Shown in pieces: positions 1-7,620 of a stretch of 54,494 nucleotides of DNA. Origin of the DNA: Flavobacteriales bacterium (GTDB lineage Bacteria > Bacteroidota > Bacteroidia > Flavobacteriales > Schleiferiaceae); NCBI GenBank assembly GCA_012269745.1, contig JAAXJR010000011.1, positions 1 to 54,494 on the forward strand, in the 5' to 3' direction. The position numbers and the translations under genes were made by a program. Each line of letters begins with the position of its first letter. The stretch's first letter is position 1. The notes beneath the pieces were generated by a model that was not told where the DNA came from, ran no database searches, and saw only the letters and a program-made list of their open reading frames with translations.

Positions 1-216
1 GATTACCAGCGCGCGATTTTTTGATATTGAAATCACCGTACCCATTGATTTCGCACTTTAAGGGCTTCACGTAGATGCTCTTCCCCTGCCGACCCCATCT
101 TTACCCCCTAAACTCAACAGATAGTCAAGTTTTGGTGATAGCTCCAAAATATCAACAAAGCCTTGACCATCTTCTACTTTGACATATCTTGAATGGAATC
201 CCGAACAGAAAGCCTG
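1..216 (-). pseudogene. Degenerate coding remnant, frameshifted, unidentified
   Basis: The minus strand is open from 216 down to a TGA at 67-69 and reads like protein (segments YVKVEDGQGF and DILELSPKLDYLL). It lacks a start: a TAA lies at 217-219. At a run of four C at 83-86 the reading apparently breaks. Another frame then continues protein-like to the window edge (KPLKCEINGYGDFNIKK). This suggests a frameshifted and 5'-truncated gene running out of the window to the left. I do not recognise the family. The two coding-like frames could be chance, so confidence is low. Confidence 0.3.
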
Positions 217-295
217 TTAACGGATCATATACGTGACTTATCCCTCATTTGCCGTTGGTGCGGTTTTGGTGTATTTTTACATCAAAGCAATCAGT

Positions 296-535
296 ATGAG
301 TCGTCAAAGCATTTCATTCACAGAGCCAAACAATGAATGGCTCAATAGTTTAGTTGAGTCTAAGGAGTACTCAAGTAAAAGTGAGATTATCAATGATCTT
401 ATTAGAAAGGCACGTGAAAGCGCCAAAGAAGTGGAATTCATAAGAATGAAATTGGCATTGGCAGAAAAATCGGGGTTTACGAATGAATCGGCAGCAGAAC
501 TTTTAGCCGAAAGCAAGCGTCGAATGAATGGCTAG
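296..535 (+). CDS. ParD-like antitoxin of a type II toxin-antitoxin module
   Basis: A protein of about 79 residues. The N-terminal half looks like the ribbon-helix-helix DNA-binding fold of the ParD/CopG families (SISFTEPNNEWLNSLV, then a YSSKSEIINDLIRKA helix-turn-helix). The C-terminal half is charged and helical, as used to wrap ParE toxins. I chose the ATG at 296; an upstream in-frame start at 233 adds hydrophobic residues foreign to the family. Its last 8 bases overlap the start of the toxin reading frame, the usual coupling of parDE operons. Such antitoxins bind and inhibit the gyrase-targeting toxin and repress their own promoter. The partner toxin here is broken, so the antitoxin may be an orphan. 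Confidence 0.75.
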   Translation: MSRQSISFTEPNNEWLNSLVESKEYSSKSEIINDLIRKARESAKEVEFIRMKLALAEKSGFTNESAAELLAESKRRMNG

Positions 536-809
536 TTATAAGCTTAGTGTAGTTGCTAAAGAAGACCTTATTAGAATTCATGAATATGGTTCCAGGAACT
601 TCGGAGAAGCACGAGCTGATAAGTACTTTGCTGCATTCTTCGAAAAGTTCGAGGAAATAGCCTAGCGTCCCTACTCATTCGAAGATGTATCCTACATTTC
701 AAGTGGATACAGAAGATGCGTCTCAGGAGTGGACACTATCTACTTCAGAATTGAAAATGATACCGTAGAGATCATGTCTATAATTGGAAGGCAAGATTAC
801 AAACCCTAA
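528..809 (+). pseudogene. ParE/RelE-type toxin interrupted by an in-frame amber codon
   Basis: Reading from the ATG at 528, the frame gives 45 residues (MASYKLSVVAKEDLIRIHEY ...), then TAG at 663-665, then a further 47 residues in the same frame to TAA at 807-809. The whole 93-codon frame matches the ParE layout: an N-terminal beta strand and helical hairpin, a 'P-Y-S-F' stretch right after the stop, and the terminal IIGRQDYKP motif typical of the family. The TAG occupies a place where a Glu or Gln codon, one base away, would be normal. There is no frameshift. The toxin is probably inactivated; a sequencing error or nonsense readthrough is also possible. It overlaps the antitoxin by 8 bases. 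Confidence 0.75.
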
Positions 810-815
810 ACGAGG

Positions 816-867
816 GCTAACAACGTATATAACTCATATCCGGGCGCATCGTCCTTTTGGTTATCTT
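816..867 (+). repeat. Cassette-end-like direct repeat, copy 1
   Basis: The element starts GCTAACAACG, has a variable middle (TATATA), and then a 36-base stretch (832-867, beginning ACTCATATCCGGGCG and ending TTGGTTATCTT) that is identical in copy 2 at 1865-1900. It begins 7 bp after the end of the toxin frame, in the same orientation. The position immediately 3' of an ORF and the TAACAACG start recall integron attC sites, but the expected complementary 3' arm is absent. It may be half of a palindromic element. Confidence 0.7.
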
Positions 868-1126
868 AATAGAATTCAAAAAGGTCTTTGCTGATACGAG
901 GTGATATACGTCACTTCGCGGTAATTACCAATAAGAAGAAAATCAATGAGCGGAGGCGGAGAGTTCATATTGAATATGCAAAATTCTATTGGTATCAAAA
1001 GAAATCAGTTACGAGATAGAAGGAATCCTCATGCTGAAAACTCGAGCTAGACCTGGAGGAAAAGCTTGAAAAGAACACTTAGAGAAAGAAAACTCCGACT
1101 TAATAAGAATTCATAATACCCCTAAA
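868..1126. other. Non-coding or decayed stretch
   Basis: Together with the repeat just upstream this is over 300 bases without an intact gene. The plus strand has short open pieces interrupted by many stops (for example EYAKFYWYQKKSV around 970-1010), consistent with a decayed small gene that I cannot name. No terminator hairpin or clear promoter was seen before the gene at 1127. Confidence 0.35.
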
Positions 1127-1777
1127 ATGAAAAGTAATTTAAAGTTTAGTCTAATAGTATTGCTCACTCTGAGCAATTTATATTCAGTAATGGGTCAAGG
1201 TATCCGAGATTTGGAATATGTGGGGTGGTCTCCATTCGTGTATGTTCAGAATGTACACTCTACCTCTTTTGGTGGTGGTGTAGCCATTGACTTTACTGAA
1301 AGAAGTAATCGTTTTCTGAAAACCCAATTACTTACATCGATTGGGTACTCACCAAAACACCCCGAACTCAGAGCAGGTAATGAGTTAGGAACTGGCACTT
1401 CAATGATATATTACTTAGGCGCTACGACATACTTAGGTCGGACTAACTTTTTTATTGAGTCGGGATACGTTTTAGATGTCGGTAGATACAAGGGTCCGAT
1501 GTGGGTAAGTAACCCAAATTCAGTTGATTGGTATGACCGGAGTGTTATTCGAAATAGTGAGATGAGTGATATTCGAAATGTGATATTTGTTAATAGTATA
1601 GGTTATACGTTGAACATATATAAAGTGAATTGTAACTTCCAGTTAGGATTCCAATTGTGGCTTATTGAAAACGAACTATCTCGCTTCAACTACTTCGGGG
1701 GTAGTTCAAGAAGTAACGACCTATATTTACCACAATCCCCAATACACGTTCGTATGTCTTTTAACTTTGTTAAGTAG
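1127..1777 (+). CDS. Exported hypothetical protein, possibly an outer-membrane beta-barrel
   Basis: 216 residues with a signal peptide (MKSNLKFSLIVLLTLSNLYS, probable cleavage near VMGQ-G). The mature part alternates polar and aromatic or hydrophobic residues in short strands, many ending in Tyr or Phe, and closes with a strand (HVRMSFNFVK), as in small outer-membrane barrels. I do not recognise a family. It lies between the two repeat copies, so it may be the cargo of a cassette. The codon choice and AT-richness resemble the preceding decayed region more than the genes after 1.9 kb, which hints at transfer. Confidence 0.6.
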   Translation: MKSNLKFSLIVLLTLSNLYSVMGQGIRDLEYVGWSPFVYVQNVHSTSFGGGVAIDFTERSNRFLKTQLLTSIGYSPKHPELRAGNELGTGTSMIYYLGATTYLGRTNFFIESGYVLDVGRYKGPMWVSNPNSVDWYDRSVIRNSEMSDIRNVIFVNSIGYTLNIYKVNCNFQLGFQLWLIENELSRFNYFGGSSRSNDLYLPQSPIHVRMSFNFVK

Positions 1778-1850
1778 TTATTCCTTATCACGGTATTCCT
1801 AACCTTCATGTAGAACTAACTCATTTAATCTTTACAAAAAGTGAAATACC

Positions 1851-1900
1851 GCTAACAACGCGGCACTCATATCCGGGCGCATCGTCCTTTTGGTTATCTT
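1851..1900 (+). repeat. Cassette-end-like direct repeat, copy 2
   Basis: It has the same GCTAACAACG start as copy 1, a shorter variable middle (CGGC), and the identical 36-base block at 1865-1900. It lies 73 bp after the stop of the exported ORF and 18 bp before the next gene start at 1919. The two copies are 1,035 bp apart, head to tail. Confidence 0.7.
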
Positions 1901-1918
1901 GAAGGAAACCAAACAACA

Positions 1919-2497
1919 ATGAGATCATTACTACTTCTAGCTCCCCTTTTCGCCATACTTACCGGGGGCTGTCAAGACATTAGTAACCCAGCACCGAAGG
2001 AGGAAATCGGCCCATCCTATCTAGTTCTCACCGATGATCACAGCAAAGTGGCCGGAACCATTGAGAATGGCGACACCACGCTTTCCTTGCGTTGGCCGAA
2101 CAAGGTATGGATCGACGGTAGACTTTACAATACGGATGCTCCAAGGGTATACCGTTCTGAAGGTGTTCTTGGGATTATTGCTTCCGCCAAGGACAGCATT
2201 TCTGGTGTGACGGCCTATTATGGTTTAGATGTTGTTGATGCACACGGTAACGAAGTATTCACTACTTCATGCGATACCAAACATCAGTGCTCAAGCGTGA
2301 ACTGTACCTCTTGCGCTTTGACCATTATCGATTGCAACGGGTCTTGCAGTTGCAAAGAGGAATTGGCCACAGATAGTTCCTATTGTGAACATTCAGTGAG
2401 CACTATGATGGGGGAAGATTTACAGGATTTTCCAATACTCAGTGCCATAAAAAATGGCTGTATTTCCATGAACACAGGCGGTGAGTATGTAGACTAG
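1919..2497 (+). CDS. Cysteine-rich lipoprotein, unknown function
   Basis: 192 residues with a lipoprotein signal peptide: a hydrophobic N-terminus and lipobox LTGGC, lipidated Cys at residue 18. The mature protein has an N-terminal domain (about 35-110) containing GDTTLSLRWPNKVWIDG. A C-terminal half (about 117-182) carries nine cysteines in tight spacing (CDTKHQCSSVNCTSC, then CNGSCSC), suggesting disulfide pairing or metal binding outside the cytoplasm. I do not recognise a family. It begins just after repeat copy 2, so it may be the first gene of the normal chromosome after the accessory patch, or another cassette. No partner gene is obvious. Confidence 0.6.
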   Translation: MRSLLLLAPLFAILTGGCQDISNPAPKEEIGPSYLVLTDDHSKVAGTIENGDTTLSLRWPNKVWIDGRLYNTDAPRVYRSEGVLGIIASAKDSISGVTAYYGLDVVDAHGNEVFTTSCDTKHQCSSVNCTSCALTIIDCNGSCSCKEELATDSSYCEHSVSTMMGEDLQDFPILSAIKNGCISMNTGGEYVD

Positions 2498-2578
2498 TCG
2501 CACGCCAACCACCCCTTTTAACACTTCCTACACACTTCCAATACACCTCAAAGCGTTGATACAGCCTAGTTTTACGCT

Positions 2579-3205
2579 ATGCTTCGATTGCCCTCCCTTA
2601 CATTCAAGCCCATCCTTGTGGCGTGTGTGCTGTTCACCAGCTGCGCGCATGCACAGATAGACTCTTTGTTGCTCGCCCCGTTTAAGGAGAAACGGAAATT
2701 AACCTATGGTCTGATCAATAGACAAACGCCGCTTATGGATGAAAGGAGTACCATTTATGGTGCGTATGTAGGGGTGAAACATGGCAATAGAATGAAGCAC
2801 GTCTTCACAATAAATTCAAATGTTGTTTTGCCCGCGTATCAGCAGCCAGCAGTTCAGCTAGGATTCATCGGTATTGCGGAGGAGTATACCTTTCTAACTC
2901 GGGGCCGATTTTCATTTCACCTCTACACCCACCTCGGCTTGGGAACAACACGCCTGGTCGATGAAGTAACAGCTCTTCCTGTTCCACCGAGGAAATGGGT
3001 GGTTCCCTTGGAGGGCGGATTGCACACCTCCTTTGCAGTGAACAGCTGGCTCAAGGTTAATGCGGGAGCCGGGTACCGATCGGTGGCTCTGTTCGGATCT
3101 GATGAATTAGACGGTGGCTATTATAAAGTTGGCCTCAGCATGGATGTTTTCAAGTACATCGAACGCAGGGAACAAACTGGGCATTGGCTACCGATGTGGG
3201 AATAG
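2579..3205 (+). CDS. Predicted outer-membrane beta-barrel protein
   Basis: 208 residues with a signal peptide ending near CAHAQ. The body shows repeated amphipathic strands with Gly and aromatic residues at turns (GAYVGVKHGNRMKHVFTINS, FSFHLYTHLGLGTTRLVD, VNAGAGYRSVALFG). It resembles eight-to-ten-stranded porin-like or outer-membrane protein-beta-barrel families of Bacteroidota. No catalytic motif is visible. It is a separate unit 81 bp after the Cys-rich lipoprotein; the gene at 3347 follows after 141 bp. Its exact function cannot be read from the sequence. Confidence 0.6.
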   Translation: MLRLPSLTFKPILVACVLFTSCAHAQIDSLLLAPFKEKRKLTYGLINRQTPLMDERSTIYGAYVGVKHGNRMKHVFTINSNVVLPAYQQPAVQLGFIGIAEEYTFLTRGRFSFHLYTHLGLGTTRLVDEVTALPVPPRKWVVPLEGGLHTSFAVNSWLKVNAGAGYRSVALFGSDELDGGYYKVGLSMDVFKYIERREQTGHWLPMWE

Positions 3206-3346
3206 AATTGGTCCAAAGTGATCATTTTGTAGATCATGTGAAAGAGGCTTATTTGCTGCTGCAACCGTTCAATGAATATATCGAGAAGGCCATCACCTTT
3301 TATAATGCATTCGGCTTGGCTACCTTAGCAGAAAACACAATTAGCC

Positions 3347-3907
3347 ATGAAACACCTCCTCTCCCTTCTTATAGCAACATGTACTCTGAGCTCATTGAGC
3401 GCACAAGAAACAGTCACTGCCGCACTTCTATATGAAGCGGGGTTAGAATACGGTGGGGATGAACTCTTAACCTTACAATTCACCAACGGCGAAGAACAAG
3501 TAATGCTGGCGGGACAAGGCGGTTACGCAAGTATTGGTGGTGAACTGCGTCTAGCCAATGTGGATTTTTTAGCCCTTAGAGCTACCGTCGGAATCAAGTA
3601 CAATACAACAGCTGCCGATAATGCAAATATTGCCTTCACCAGAATTCCAGTGAATATCGTTCCCCATTTTTACTTCGATGAAATGATTCATGTGGGTGTG
3701 GGCATTACAACACATCAGCGCGTTCGCTTAAACGGGGACGGCTTTACTCCTGATGTGGACTTTGCAGGTTCCATCTCACCAAGATTCGAGATCGGGTATG
3801 GCGGCTGTGCATTGACCTATTCCATCCAGGATTACACTTCTCAAGCAGAGGTACTTTCGGGAAGCTCGTTTGGTATTTCTTTCACCTACGTTGTACCCGC
3901 TAAATAG
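3347..3907 (+). CDS. Small exported beta-barrel-like protein
   Basis: 186 residues; signal peptide MKHLLSLLIATCTLSSLSAQ. The rest consists of short alternating strands (GGYASIGGELRLANVDFLAL, MIHVGVGITTHQRVRLNG) and ends in a strand with aromatic residues (GISFTYVVPAK), compatible with an outer-membrane barrel. It lies 3 bp upstream of the Gfo/Idh oxidoreductase gene and probably heads an operon that runs to 6783. The function is unknown; the context of exported enzymes suggests a surface role. Confidence 0.6.
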   Translation: MKHLLSLLIATCTLSSLSAQETVTAALLYEAGLEYGGDELLTLQFTNGEEQVMLAGQGGYASIGGELRLANVDFLALRATVGIKYNTTAADNANIAFTRIPVNIVPHFYFDEMIHVGVGITTHQRVRLNGDGFTPDVDFAGSISPRFEIGYGGCALTYSIQDYTSQAEVLSGSSFGISFTYVVPAK

Positions 3908-3910
3908 GTC

Positions 3911-5029
3911 ATGAACGTGCGATTTCTCTATATTCTTTTTCTCGCCATCTTTCTCCGTCCTTCGTCGCTTACGGCACAAGATCACGAGCAGGTAGGGCCG
4001 CTACGTGTAGGTGTTATCGGTTTGACGCACACTCACGTGCATTGGATCTTCGGAAGTGAGCCTCGTGGGGATTTTGAGATTGTAGGAATTGTTGAGCCCA
4101 ATGAAAAACTCGCAATGAGTTATGCGCAGCAATACGGGTTCTCTATGAATATGGTGTACCCCACCATGGATGAACTGTTTGCTAAAAAAAGCGTCGAGGC
4201 GGTGACTGCATTTGGAACCATTTATGAGCATTTAGAAGTCGTAGAAGAAGCTGCCCCACGGGGCATTCACGTAATGGTTGAAAAGCCATTGGCCGTGAAT
4301 ATGGAACATGCGAGGAGAATGGAAGAATTGGCCAAGAAGCACAATATTCACCTACTGACCAATTACGAGACTACCTGGTATCCATCTACACAAAAGGCAA
4401 AAGCACTTGTACAAGAGGATGCCATTGGTAGCGTGCGCAAGGTGATGGTGCAGGACGGGCATAAAGGCCCGAAAAAGATTGGAGTTAACCAAGAATTTTT
4501 GGACTGGCTCACGGATCCTGTACAAAATGGCGGCGGCGCCGAAATTGATTTCGGGTGCTATGGCGCTAATCTTCTTACCTGGCTTATGGATGGCGAGCGT
4601 CCCAATAGCGTTGTTGCTATTGCACAACAACTGCAAGCCGAGAATAACCCCAAGGTAAACGACGAATCTATTATACTCCTTCAATACGACTCTACGGTTG
4701 CCGTAATTCAAGGGTCGTGGAACTGGCCCATTGGCAGAAAAGACCTCGAAATTTATGGCCTGCGAGGGGTTGTATATGCGGATAATAAAACCGATTTAAG
4801 AGTACGCATATCAGAGGGGTACGACGGATTTGAAGAGCAGAAAATGACGCTTGAAGATTTACCTAGACCTTTTGATGACCCGTTCTCACTGTTGACTTCA
4901 GTCGTGCGAGGCACTACGACCCTTGAGAGGTACGACCTTAGTAGCCTTGAAAATAACCTACTTGTGGTTGAGATTCTAGATGCTGCTCGAAAGAGTGCAG
5001 AAAGTAATGCCGCCGTATTATTGGAGTAA
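3911..5029 (+). CDS. Exported Gfo/Idh/MocA-family oxidoreductase
   Basis: 372 residues. Unlike most Gfo/Idh/MocA enzymes it begins with a signal peptide (MNVRFLYILFLAIFL, cleavage near LTAQ-D), so it probably works in the periplasm. A Rossmann-type NAD(P) site (LRVGVIGLTHTHVHW, residues 31-45) is followed by the family's EKP motif (MVEKPLAV, Glu124-Lys125-Pro126) and a C-terminal alpha/beta domain with GGGAEIDFGCYG. Members reduce or oxidise sugars and related polyols. The gene starts 3 bp after the previous one, and its stop touches the start of the CotH gene at 5030, so they are co-transcribed. The substrate is not predictable. Confidence 0.85.
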   Translation: MNVRFLYILFLAIFLRPSSLTAQDHEQVGPLRVGVIGLTHTHVHWIFGSEPRGDFEIVGIVEPNEKLAMSYAQQYGFSMNMVYPTMDELFAKKSVEAVTAFGTIYEHLEVVEEAAPRGIHVMVEKPLAVNMEHARRMEELAKKHNIHLLTNYETTWYPSTQKAKALVQEDAIGSVRKVMVQDGHKGPKKIGVNQEFLDWLTDPVQNGGGAEIDFGCYGANLLTWLMDGERPNSVVAIAQQLQAENNPKVNDESIILLQYDSTVAVIQGSWNWPIGRKDLEIYGLRGVVYADNKTDLRVRISEGYDGFEEQKMTLEDLPRPFDDPFSLLTSVVRGTTTLERYDLSSLENNLLVVEILDAARKSAESNAAVLLE

Positions 5030-6436
5030 ATGAAACACCCCTTCCTCTTTCTACTTACCCTACTACCCACCCTATTGCTGGGACAGGCCTTCGTGCACCC
5101 GGAAAATAACGAGGCATTTCTACAGGACGAGGTCGCAGAAATTCACATCACCGTGTCGGCTGCTGATCTAAGCACACTTTTGGGCGACAGCCTCTTTACC
5201 GACCATCACTTTCCAGCTGTTTTTCGCTACCAAAGCGCCAATTTTTCGGATACCATTCAGAGCGTAGGATTTAGGGTCCGCGGAAACACCTCTAGAAATG
5301 CCAAAAAGAAAGGCTTTAAGGTGTCGTTCAACGAATACGTCGTTGGACAAAAATTCAAGGGTATTGAAAAAATGAACTTGATTGGTCAGCACAATGACCC
5401 TTCCTTATTGCGCTATTGGACCAGCCTACATCTTCTCCAGCGGTACGGGCTAATTGCTTCGAGAACAAGCTTTGTGAAACTCTACCTCAATGGGAACTAC
5501 CGCGGTCTGTACCTCAATGTTGAACATATTGACGATGAGTTTCTCCAAAAAAGATTCATTGATGATGACGGCGGCAACCTCTACAAAGCAAGCTGGGGTG
5601 CGGACCTGAATTATTGGGGCAGCAACCCGAATTCGTACCGCAGTGTTTACGAGCTTAAGACCAACAAGGATTCAAACGACTACAGCGCATTTATTCTCTT
5701 TCTAGACTCTTTAAACAACATCAGCGACAGCGACTTTCCGTGTTATATGGAACGCAACTTCGAAGTCAATCACTACCTGAAAACACTAGCCACAGAAATA
5801 CTCATTGGGCATTGGGACGGTCATGCCTTCAACAAGAACAACTTCTACCTGTACCGACAGCCTTCCAACGGCAAATTTGTATTCATAGAATATGATCTTG
5901 ACAACACCTTTGGGATCGATTGGTTTGGGGTCGATTGGACGGATAGAAACCTCAACAATTGGCACGAAAGTAACCGCCCACTCGTTGAGCGCTTGCTCGA
6001 TGTTCCTTATTACAAGGACGTCTTTAATGCCTATCTAGACACCCTGTTAACAGACCTCGACACTTCTTCACTAGGGACTGTTTTAGAAAACAAGCAAGAC
6101 CTGATCAAAGGTGCCGTGCTCTCCGATACCTACTACCGCAAGGATTATGGATTTCAGTATGCCGATTTTCTTGCGGCCCTTGATGATAACTATGGCGCAC
6201 ATGTGAAAACTGGATTACTCGAGTACCTTGACGAGCGGATTACGAGCGGTCAAGGACAGATACAGTGGATCGGAAATCTAGAGCCACCCTGCGATGAATT
6301 GCCTGTGGAACCCGAGCGTAACCTCATCAAGATTGTGGATTTCTTAGGCCGCGAAACCAACTTTAGAACAGACATTCCATTAATTTATATTTACGACGAT
6401 GGTACCGTGGAGAAGGTGTTGGTTTGGAAAACTTAG
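5030..6436 (+). CDS. CotH-family secreted protein (CotH kinase-like)
   Basis: 468 residues with a signal peptide ending near LLLGQ. The CotH domain spans about 30-400: RGNTSRNAKKKGFKVSF, the Gly-Asn-Tyr-Arg-Gly-Leu-Tyr stretch, LNVEHIDDEFL, HWDGHAFNKNNFYLYR and the acidic EYDLDNTFG that marks the catalytic or metal site of these atypical secretory-pathway kinases. The tail after residue 425 (VDFLGRETNF ... IYIYDDGTVEKVL) is a short conserved C-terminal segment seen on other Flavobacteriales exported proteins, possibly a secretion or anchoring tag. It directly abuts the oxidoreductase gene. CotH proteins phosphorylate partner surface proteins in Bacillus; the partner here is unknown. A second CotH gene lies at 32667. 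Confidence 0.85.
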   Translation: MKHPFLFLLTLLPTLLLGQAFVHPENNEAFLQDEVAEIHITVSAADLSTLLGDSLFTDHHFPAVFRYQSANFSDTIQSVGFRVRGNTSRNAKKKGFKVSFNEYVVGQKFKGIEKMNLIGQHNDPSLLRYWTSLHLLQRYGLIASRTSFVKLYLNGNYRGLYLNVEHIDDEFLQKRFIDDDGGNLYKASWGADLNYWGSNPNSYRSVYELKTNKDSNDYSAFILFLDSLNNISDSDFPCYMERNFEVNHYLKTLATEILIGHWDGHAFNKNNFYLYRQPSNGKFVFIEYDLDNTFGIDWFGVDWTDRNLNNWHESNRPLVERLLDVPYYKDVFNAYLDTLLTDLDTSSLGTVLENKQDLIKGAVLSDTYYRKDYGFQYADFLAALDDNYGAHVKTGLLEYLDERITSGQGQIQWIGNLEPPCDELPVEPERNLIKIVDFLGRETNFRTDIPLIYIYDDGTVEKVLVWKT

Positions 6437-6438
6437 GT

Positions 6439-6783
6439 ATGAAAAAGGTATTTGTAGCTCTCGCATTACTTATTAGTCTGAGCGCGTTTAGCCAGAACGA
6501 GATCGTTGGCACTTGGAATACAGGCAAGGAGAACTCTATCGTAGAAATCTACGAGGACAGTGGCGAGCTATTTGGCAAAATCATCTCCTCCGACAGGGCA
6601 GAAGTTGTCGGGAAAATCAACCTGAGAAACTTAGATAACAAGGGCGACCATTGGGAAGGTGAACTCTTCGTCTTCAAAAGAAGAAGCTGGTACGATGTGT
6701 CAATACATGAAGAGAACGACACCCTCTACCTGGTAATTTCCGTCGGATTCTTCGAAAAGGAAGTGCAGTGGCCTAGAGGCTAG
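6439..6783 (+). CDS. DUF2147-family small exported protein
   Basis: 114 residues starting at the ATG at 6439 (MKKVFVALALLISLSAFSQ signal peptide). The start 15 bp earlier would spoil the signal peptide. The mature domain has the DUF2147 pattern: IVGTWNTGKENSIVEIYEDS, then G-K-I, then N-L-R-N-L near the middle, and a final strand cluster. These are small beta-rich, lipocalin-like periplasmic proteins of unknown role. It begins 2 bp after the CotH stop and closes the operon. No terminator hairpin is visible after it. Confidence 0.75.
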   Translation: MKKVFVALALLISLSAFSQNEIVGTWNTGKENSIVEIYEDSGELFGKIISSDRAEVVGKINLRNLDNKGDHWEGELFVFKRRSWYDVSIHEENDTLYLVISVGFFEKEVQWPRG

Positions 6784-6805
6784 CCTGACTTCCCTGCCGA
6801 TTCCC

Positions 6806-6813
6806 TACTTTTG
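6806..6813 (+). promoter_or_regulatory. Candidate -7 promoter element (TACTTTTG) for kdsA
   Basis: TACTTTTG matches the Bacteroidota TAnnTTTG element and lies 57 bp upstream of the kdsA start, in the gap after the DUF2147 gene. No good -33 TTG was found at standard spacing, so it is only a candidate. Confidence 0.4.
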
Positions 6814-6869
6814 ATACGCATTAAAGAATACGTACGTTGTATTCTAGGCGAAACCCACGAGAGCACAAC

Positions 6870-7616
6870 ATGAAAATCATTGCTGGACCCTGTGTTATTG
6901 AAAGTATGGATTTGCTGCGCGAAGTCGCAGCGGAATTGGCCCGTATAAAAAAAGAGCTGAATGTAGAGATGTACTTTAAAGCCAGCTTTGATAAGGCCAA
7001 TCGTACGTCTTTAAGCAGTTTTCGTGGACCGGGTATTGAAGAAGGCATTGCCATGCTGGAAACCATTCGAGATGAATTTGGACTGCCCATCACCACCGAC
7101 TTTCACACTCCGCAGCAGATTGCCAGCCACGGACACCGCGTCGATATTATTCAGATTCCCGCGTTCCTCTGCCGTCAGACCGACATGCTTCTTGAAGCCG
7201 GAAAGACAGGCAAGATTGTCAATATCAAAAAAGCACAATTTCTCAATGCAGAGAAAATGAAGTTCGCCGTTGATAAGGTGAAATCTACCGGCAACCAGCA
7301 GGTTTGGCTCACAGAACGCGGTACGCTTTTCGGACCGAGTGAGCTTGTGGTAGACTTCCGCAACCTCCAAAAGTTAGCGGCACTCACTGATCATGTTGTC
7401 ATGGACTGTACCCACAGTGCGCAGGAAACCAGCAGTAACGATGGTACCACTGGAGGAAACCGCGCCTATGTGCCTTATTTTGCAAAGACCGCCAAACTCT
7501 GGGGCGCCAATACCTTCTTTCTGGAAACGCATCCACGCCCTGATGAAGGCCTTTCAGACGGCCCAAATATGCTGGCGTTAAGCGATCTAGAAGCATTAGT
7601 TAAGGAATTGATTTAG
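6870..7616 (+). CDS. kdsA: 3-deoxy-8-phosphooctulonate synthase (KdsA)
   Basis: 248 residues. It condenses phosphoenolpyruvate and D-arabinose 5-phosphate to Kdo 8-phosphate, the cytoplasmic first committed step of Kdo for the lipid A-core. Motifs: IAGPCVIES (residues 4-12), YFKASFDKANRTS (35-47), DCTHSAQ (179-185) and ETHPRPDEGLSDGPNM (219-234). Cys8, His182, Glu219 and Asp230 match the metal ligands of the metal-dependent enzymes (Aquifex type), whereas E. coli has Asn at the Cys position. I use the ATG at 6870; the upstream in-frame start at 6837 adds residues outside the family. It is 4 bp from kdsD, the enzyme that makes its substrate. Confidence 0.95.
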   Translation: MKIIAGPCVIESMDLLREVAAELARIKKELNVEMYFKASFDKANRTSLSSFRGPGIEEGIAMLETIRDEFGLPITTDFHTPQQIASHGHRVDIIQIPAFLCRQTDMLLEAGKTGKIVNIKKAQFLNAEKMKFAVDKVKSTGNQQVWLTERGTLFGPSELVVDFRNLQKLAALTDHVVMDCTHSAQETSSNDGTTGGNRAYVPYFAKTAKLWGANTFFLETHPRPDEGLSDGPNMLALSDLEALVKELI

Positions 7617-7620
7617 AGCG

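Noticed and set aside
816-1900. Bona fide integron attC sites
   Set aside because: No complementary R'/L' arm and no GTTRRRY end could be found in either copy, and no integrase is in the window; kept only as a repeat.
3184-3435. 83-residue plus-strand frame between the two barrel proteins
   Set aside because: It overlaps the end of the upstream gene and the start of the downstream one, has no ribosome site and no recognisable domain. It is probably a chance frame.
6837-6869. Longer N-terminus for KdsA
   Set aside because: The eleven extra residues do not belong to the family, and the ATG at 6870 matches the usual start before IIAGPC.
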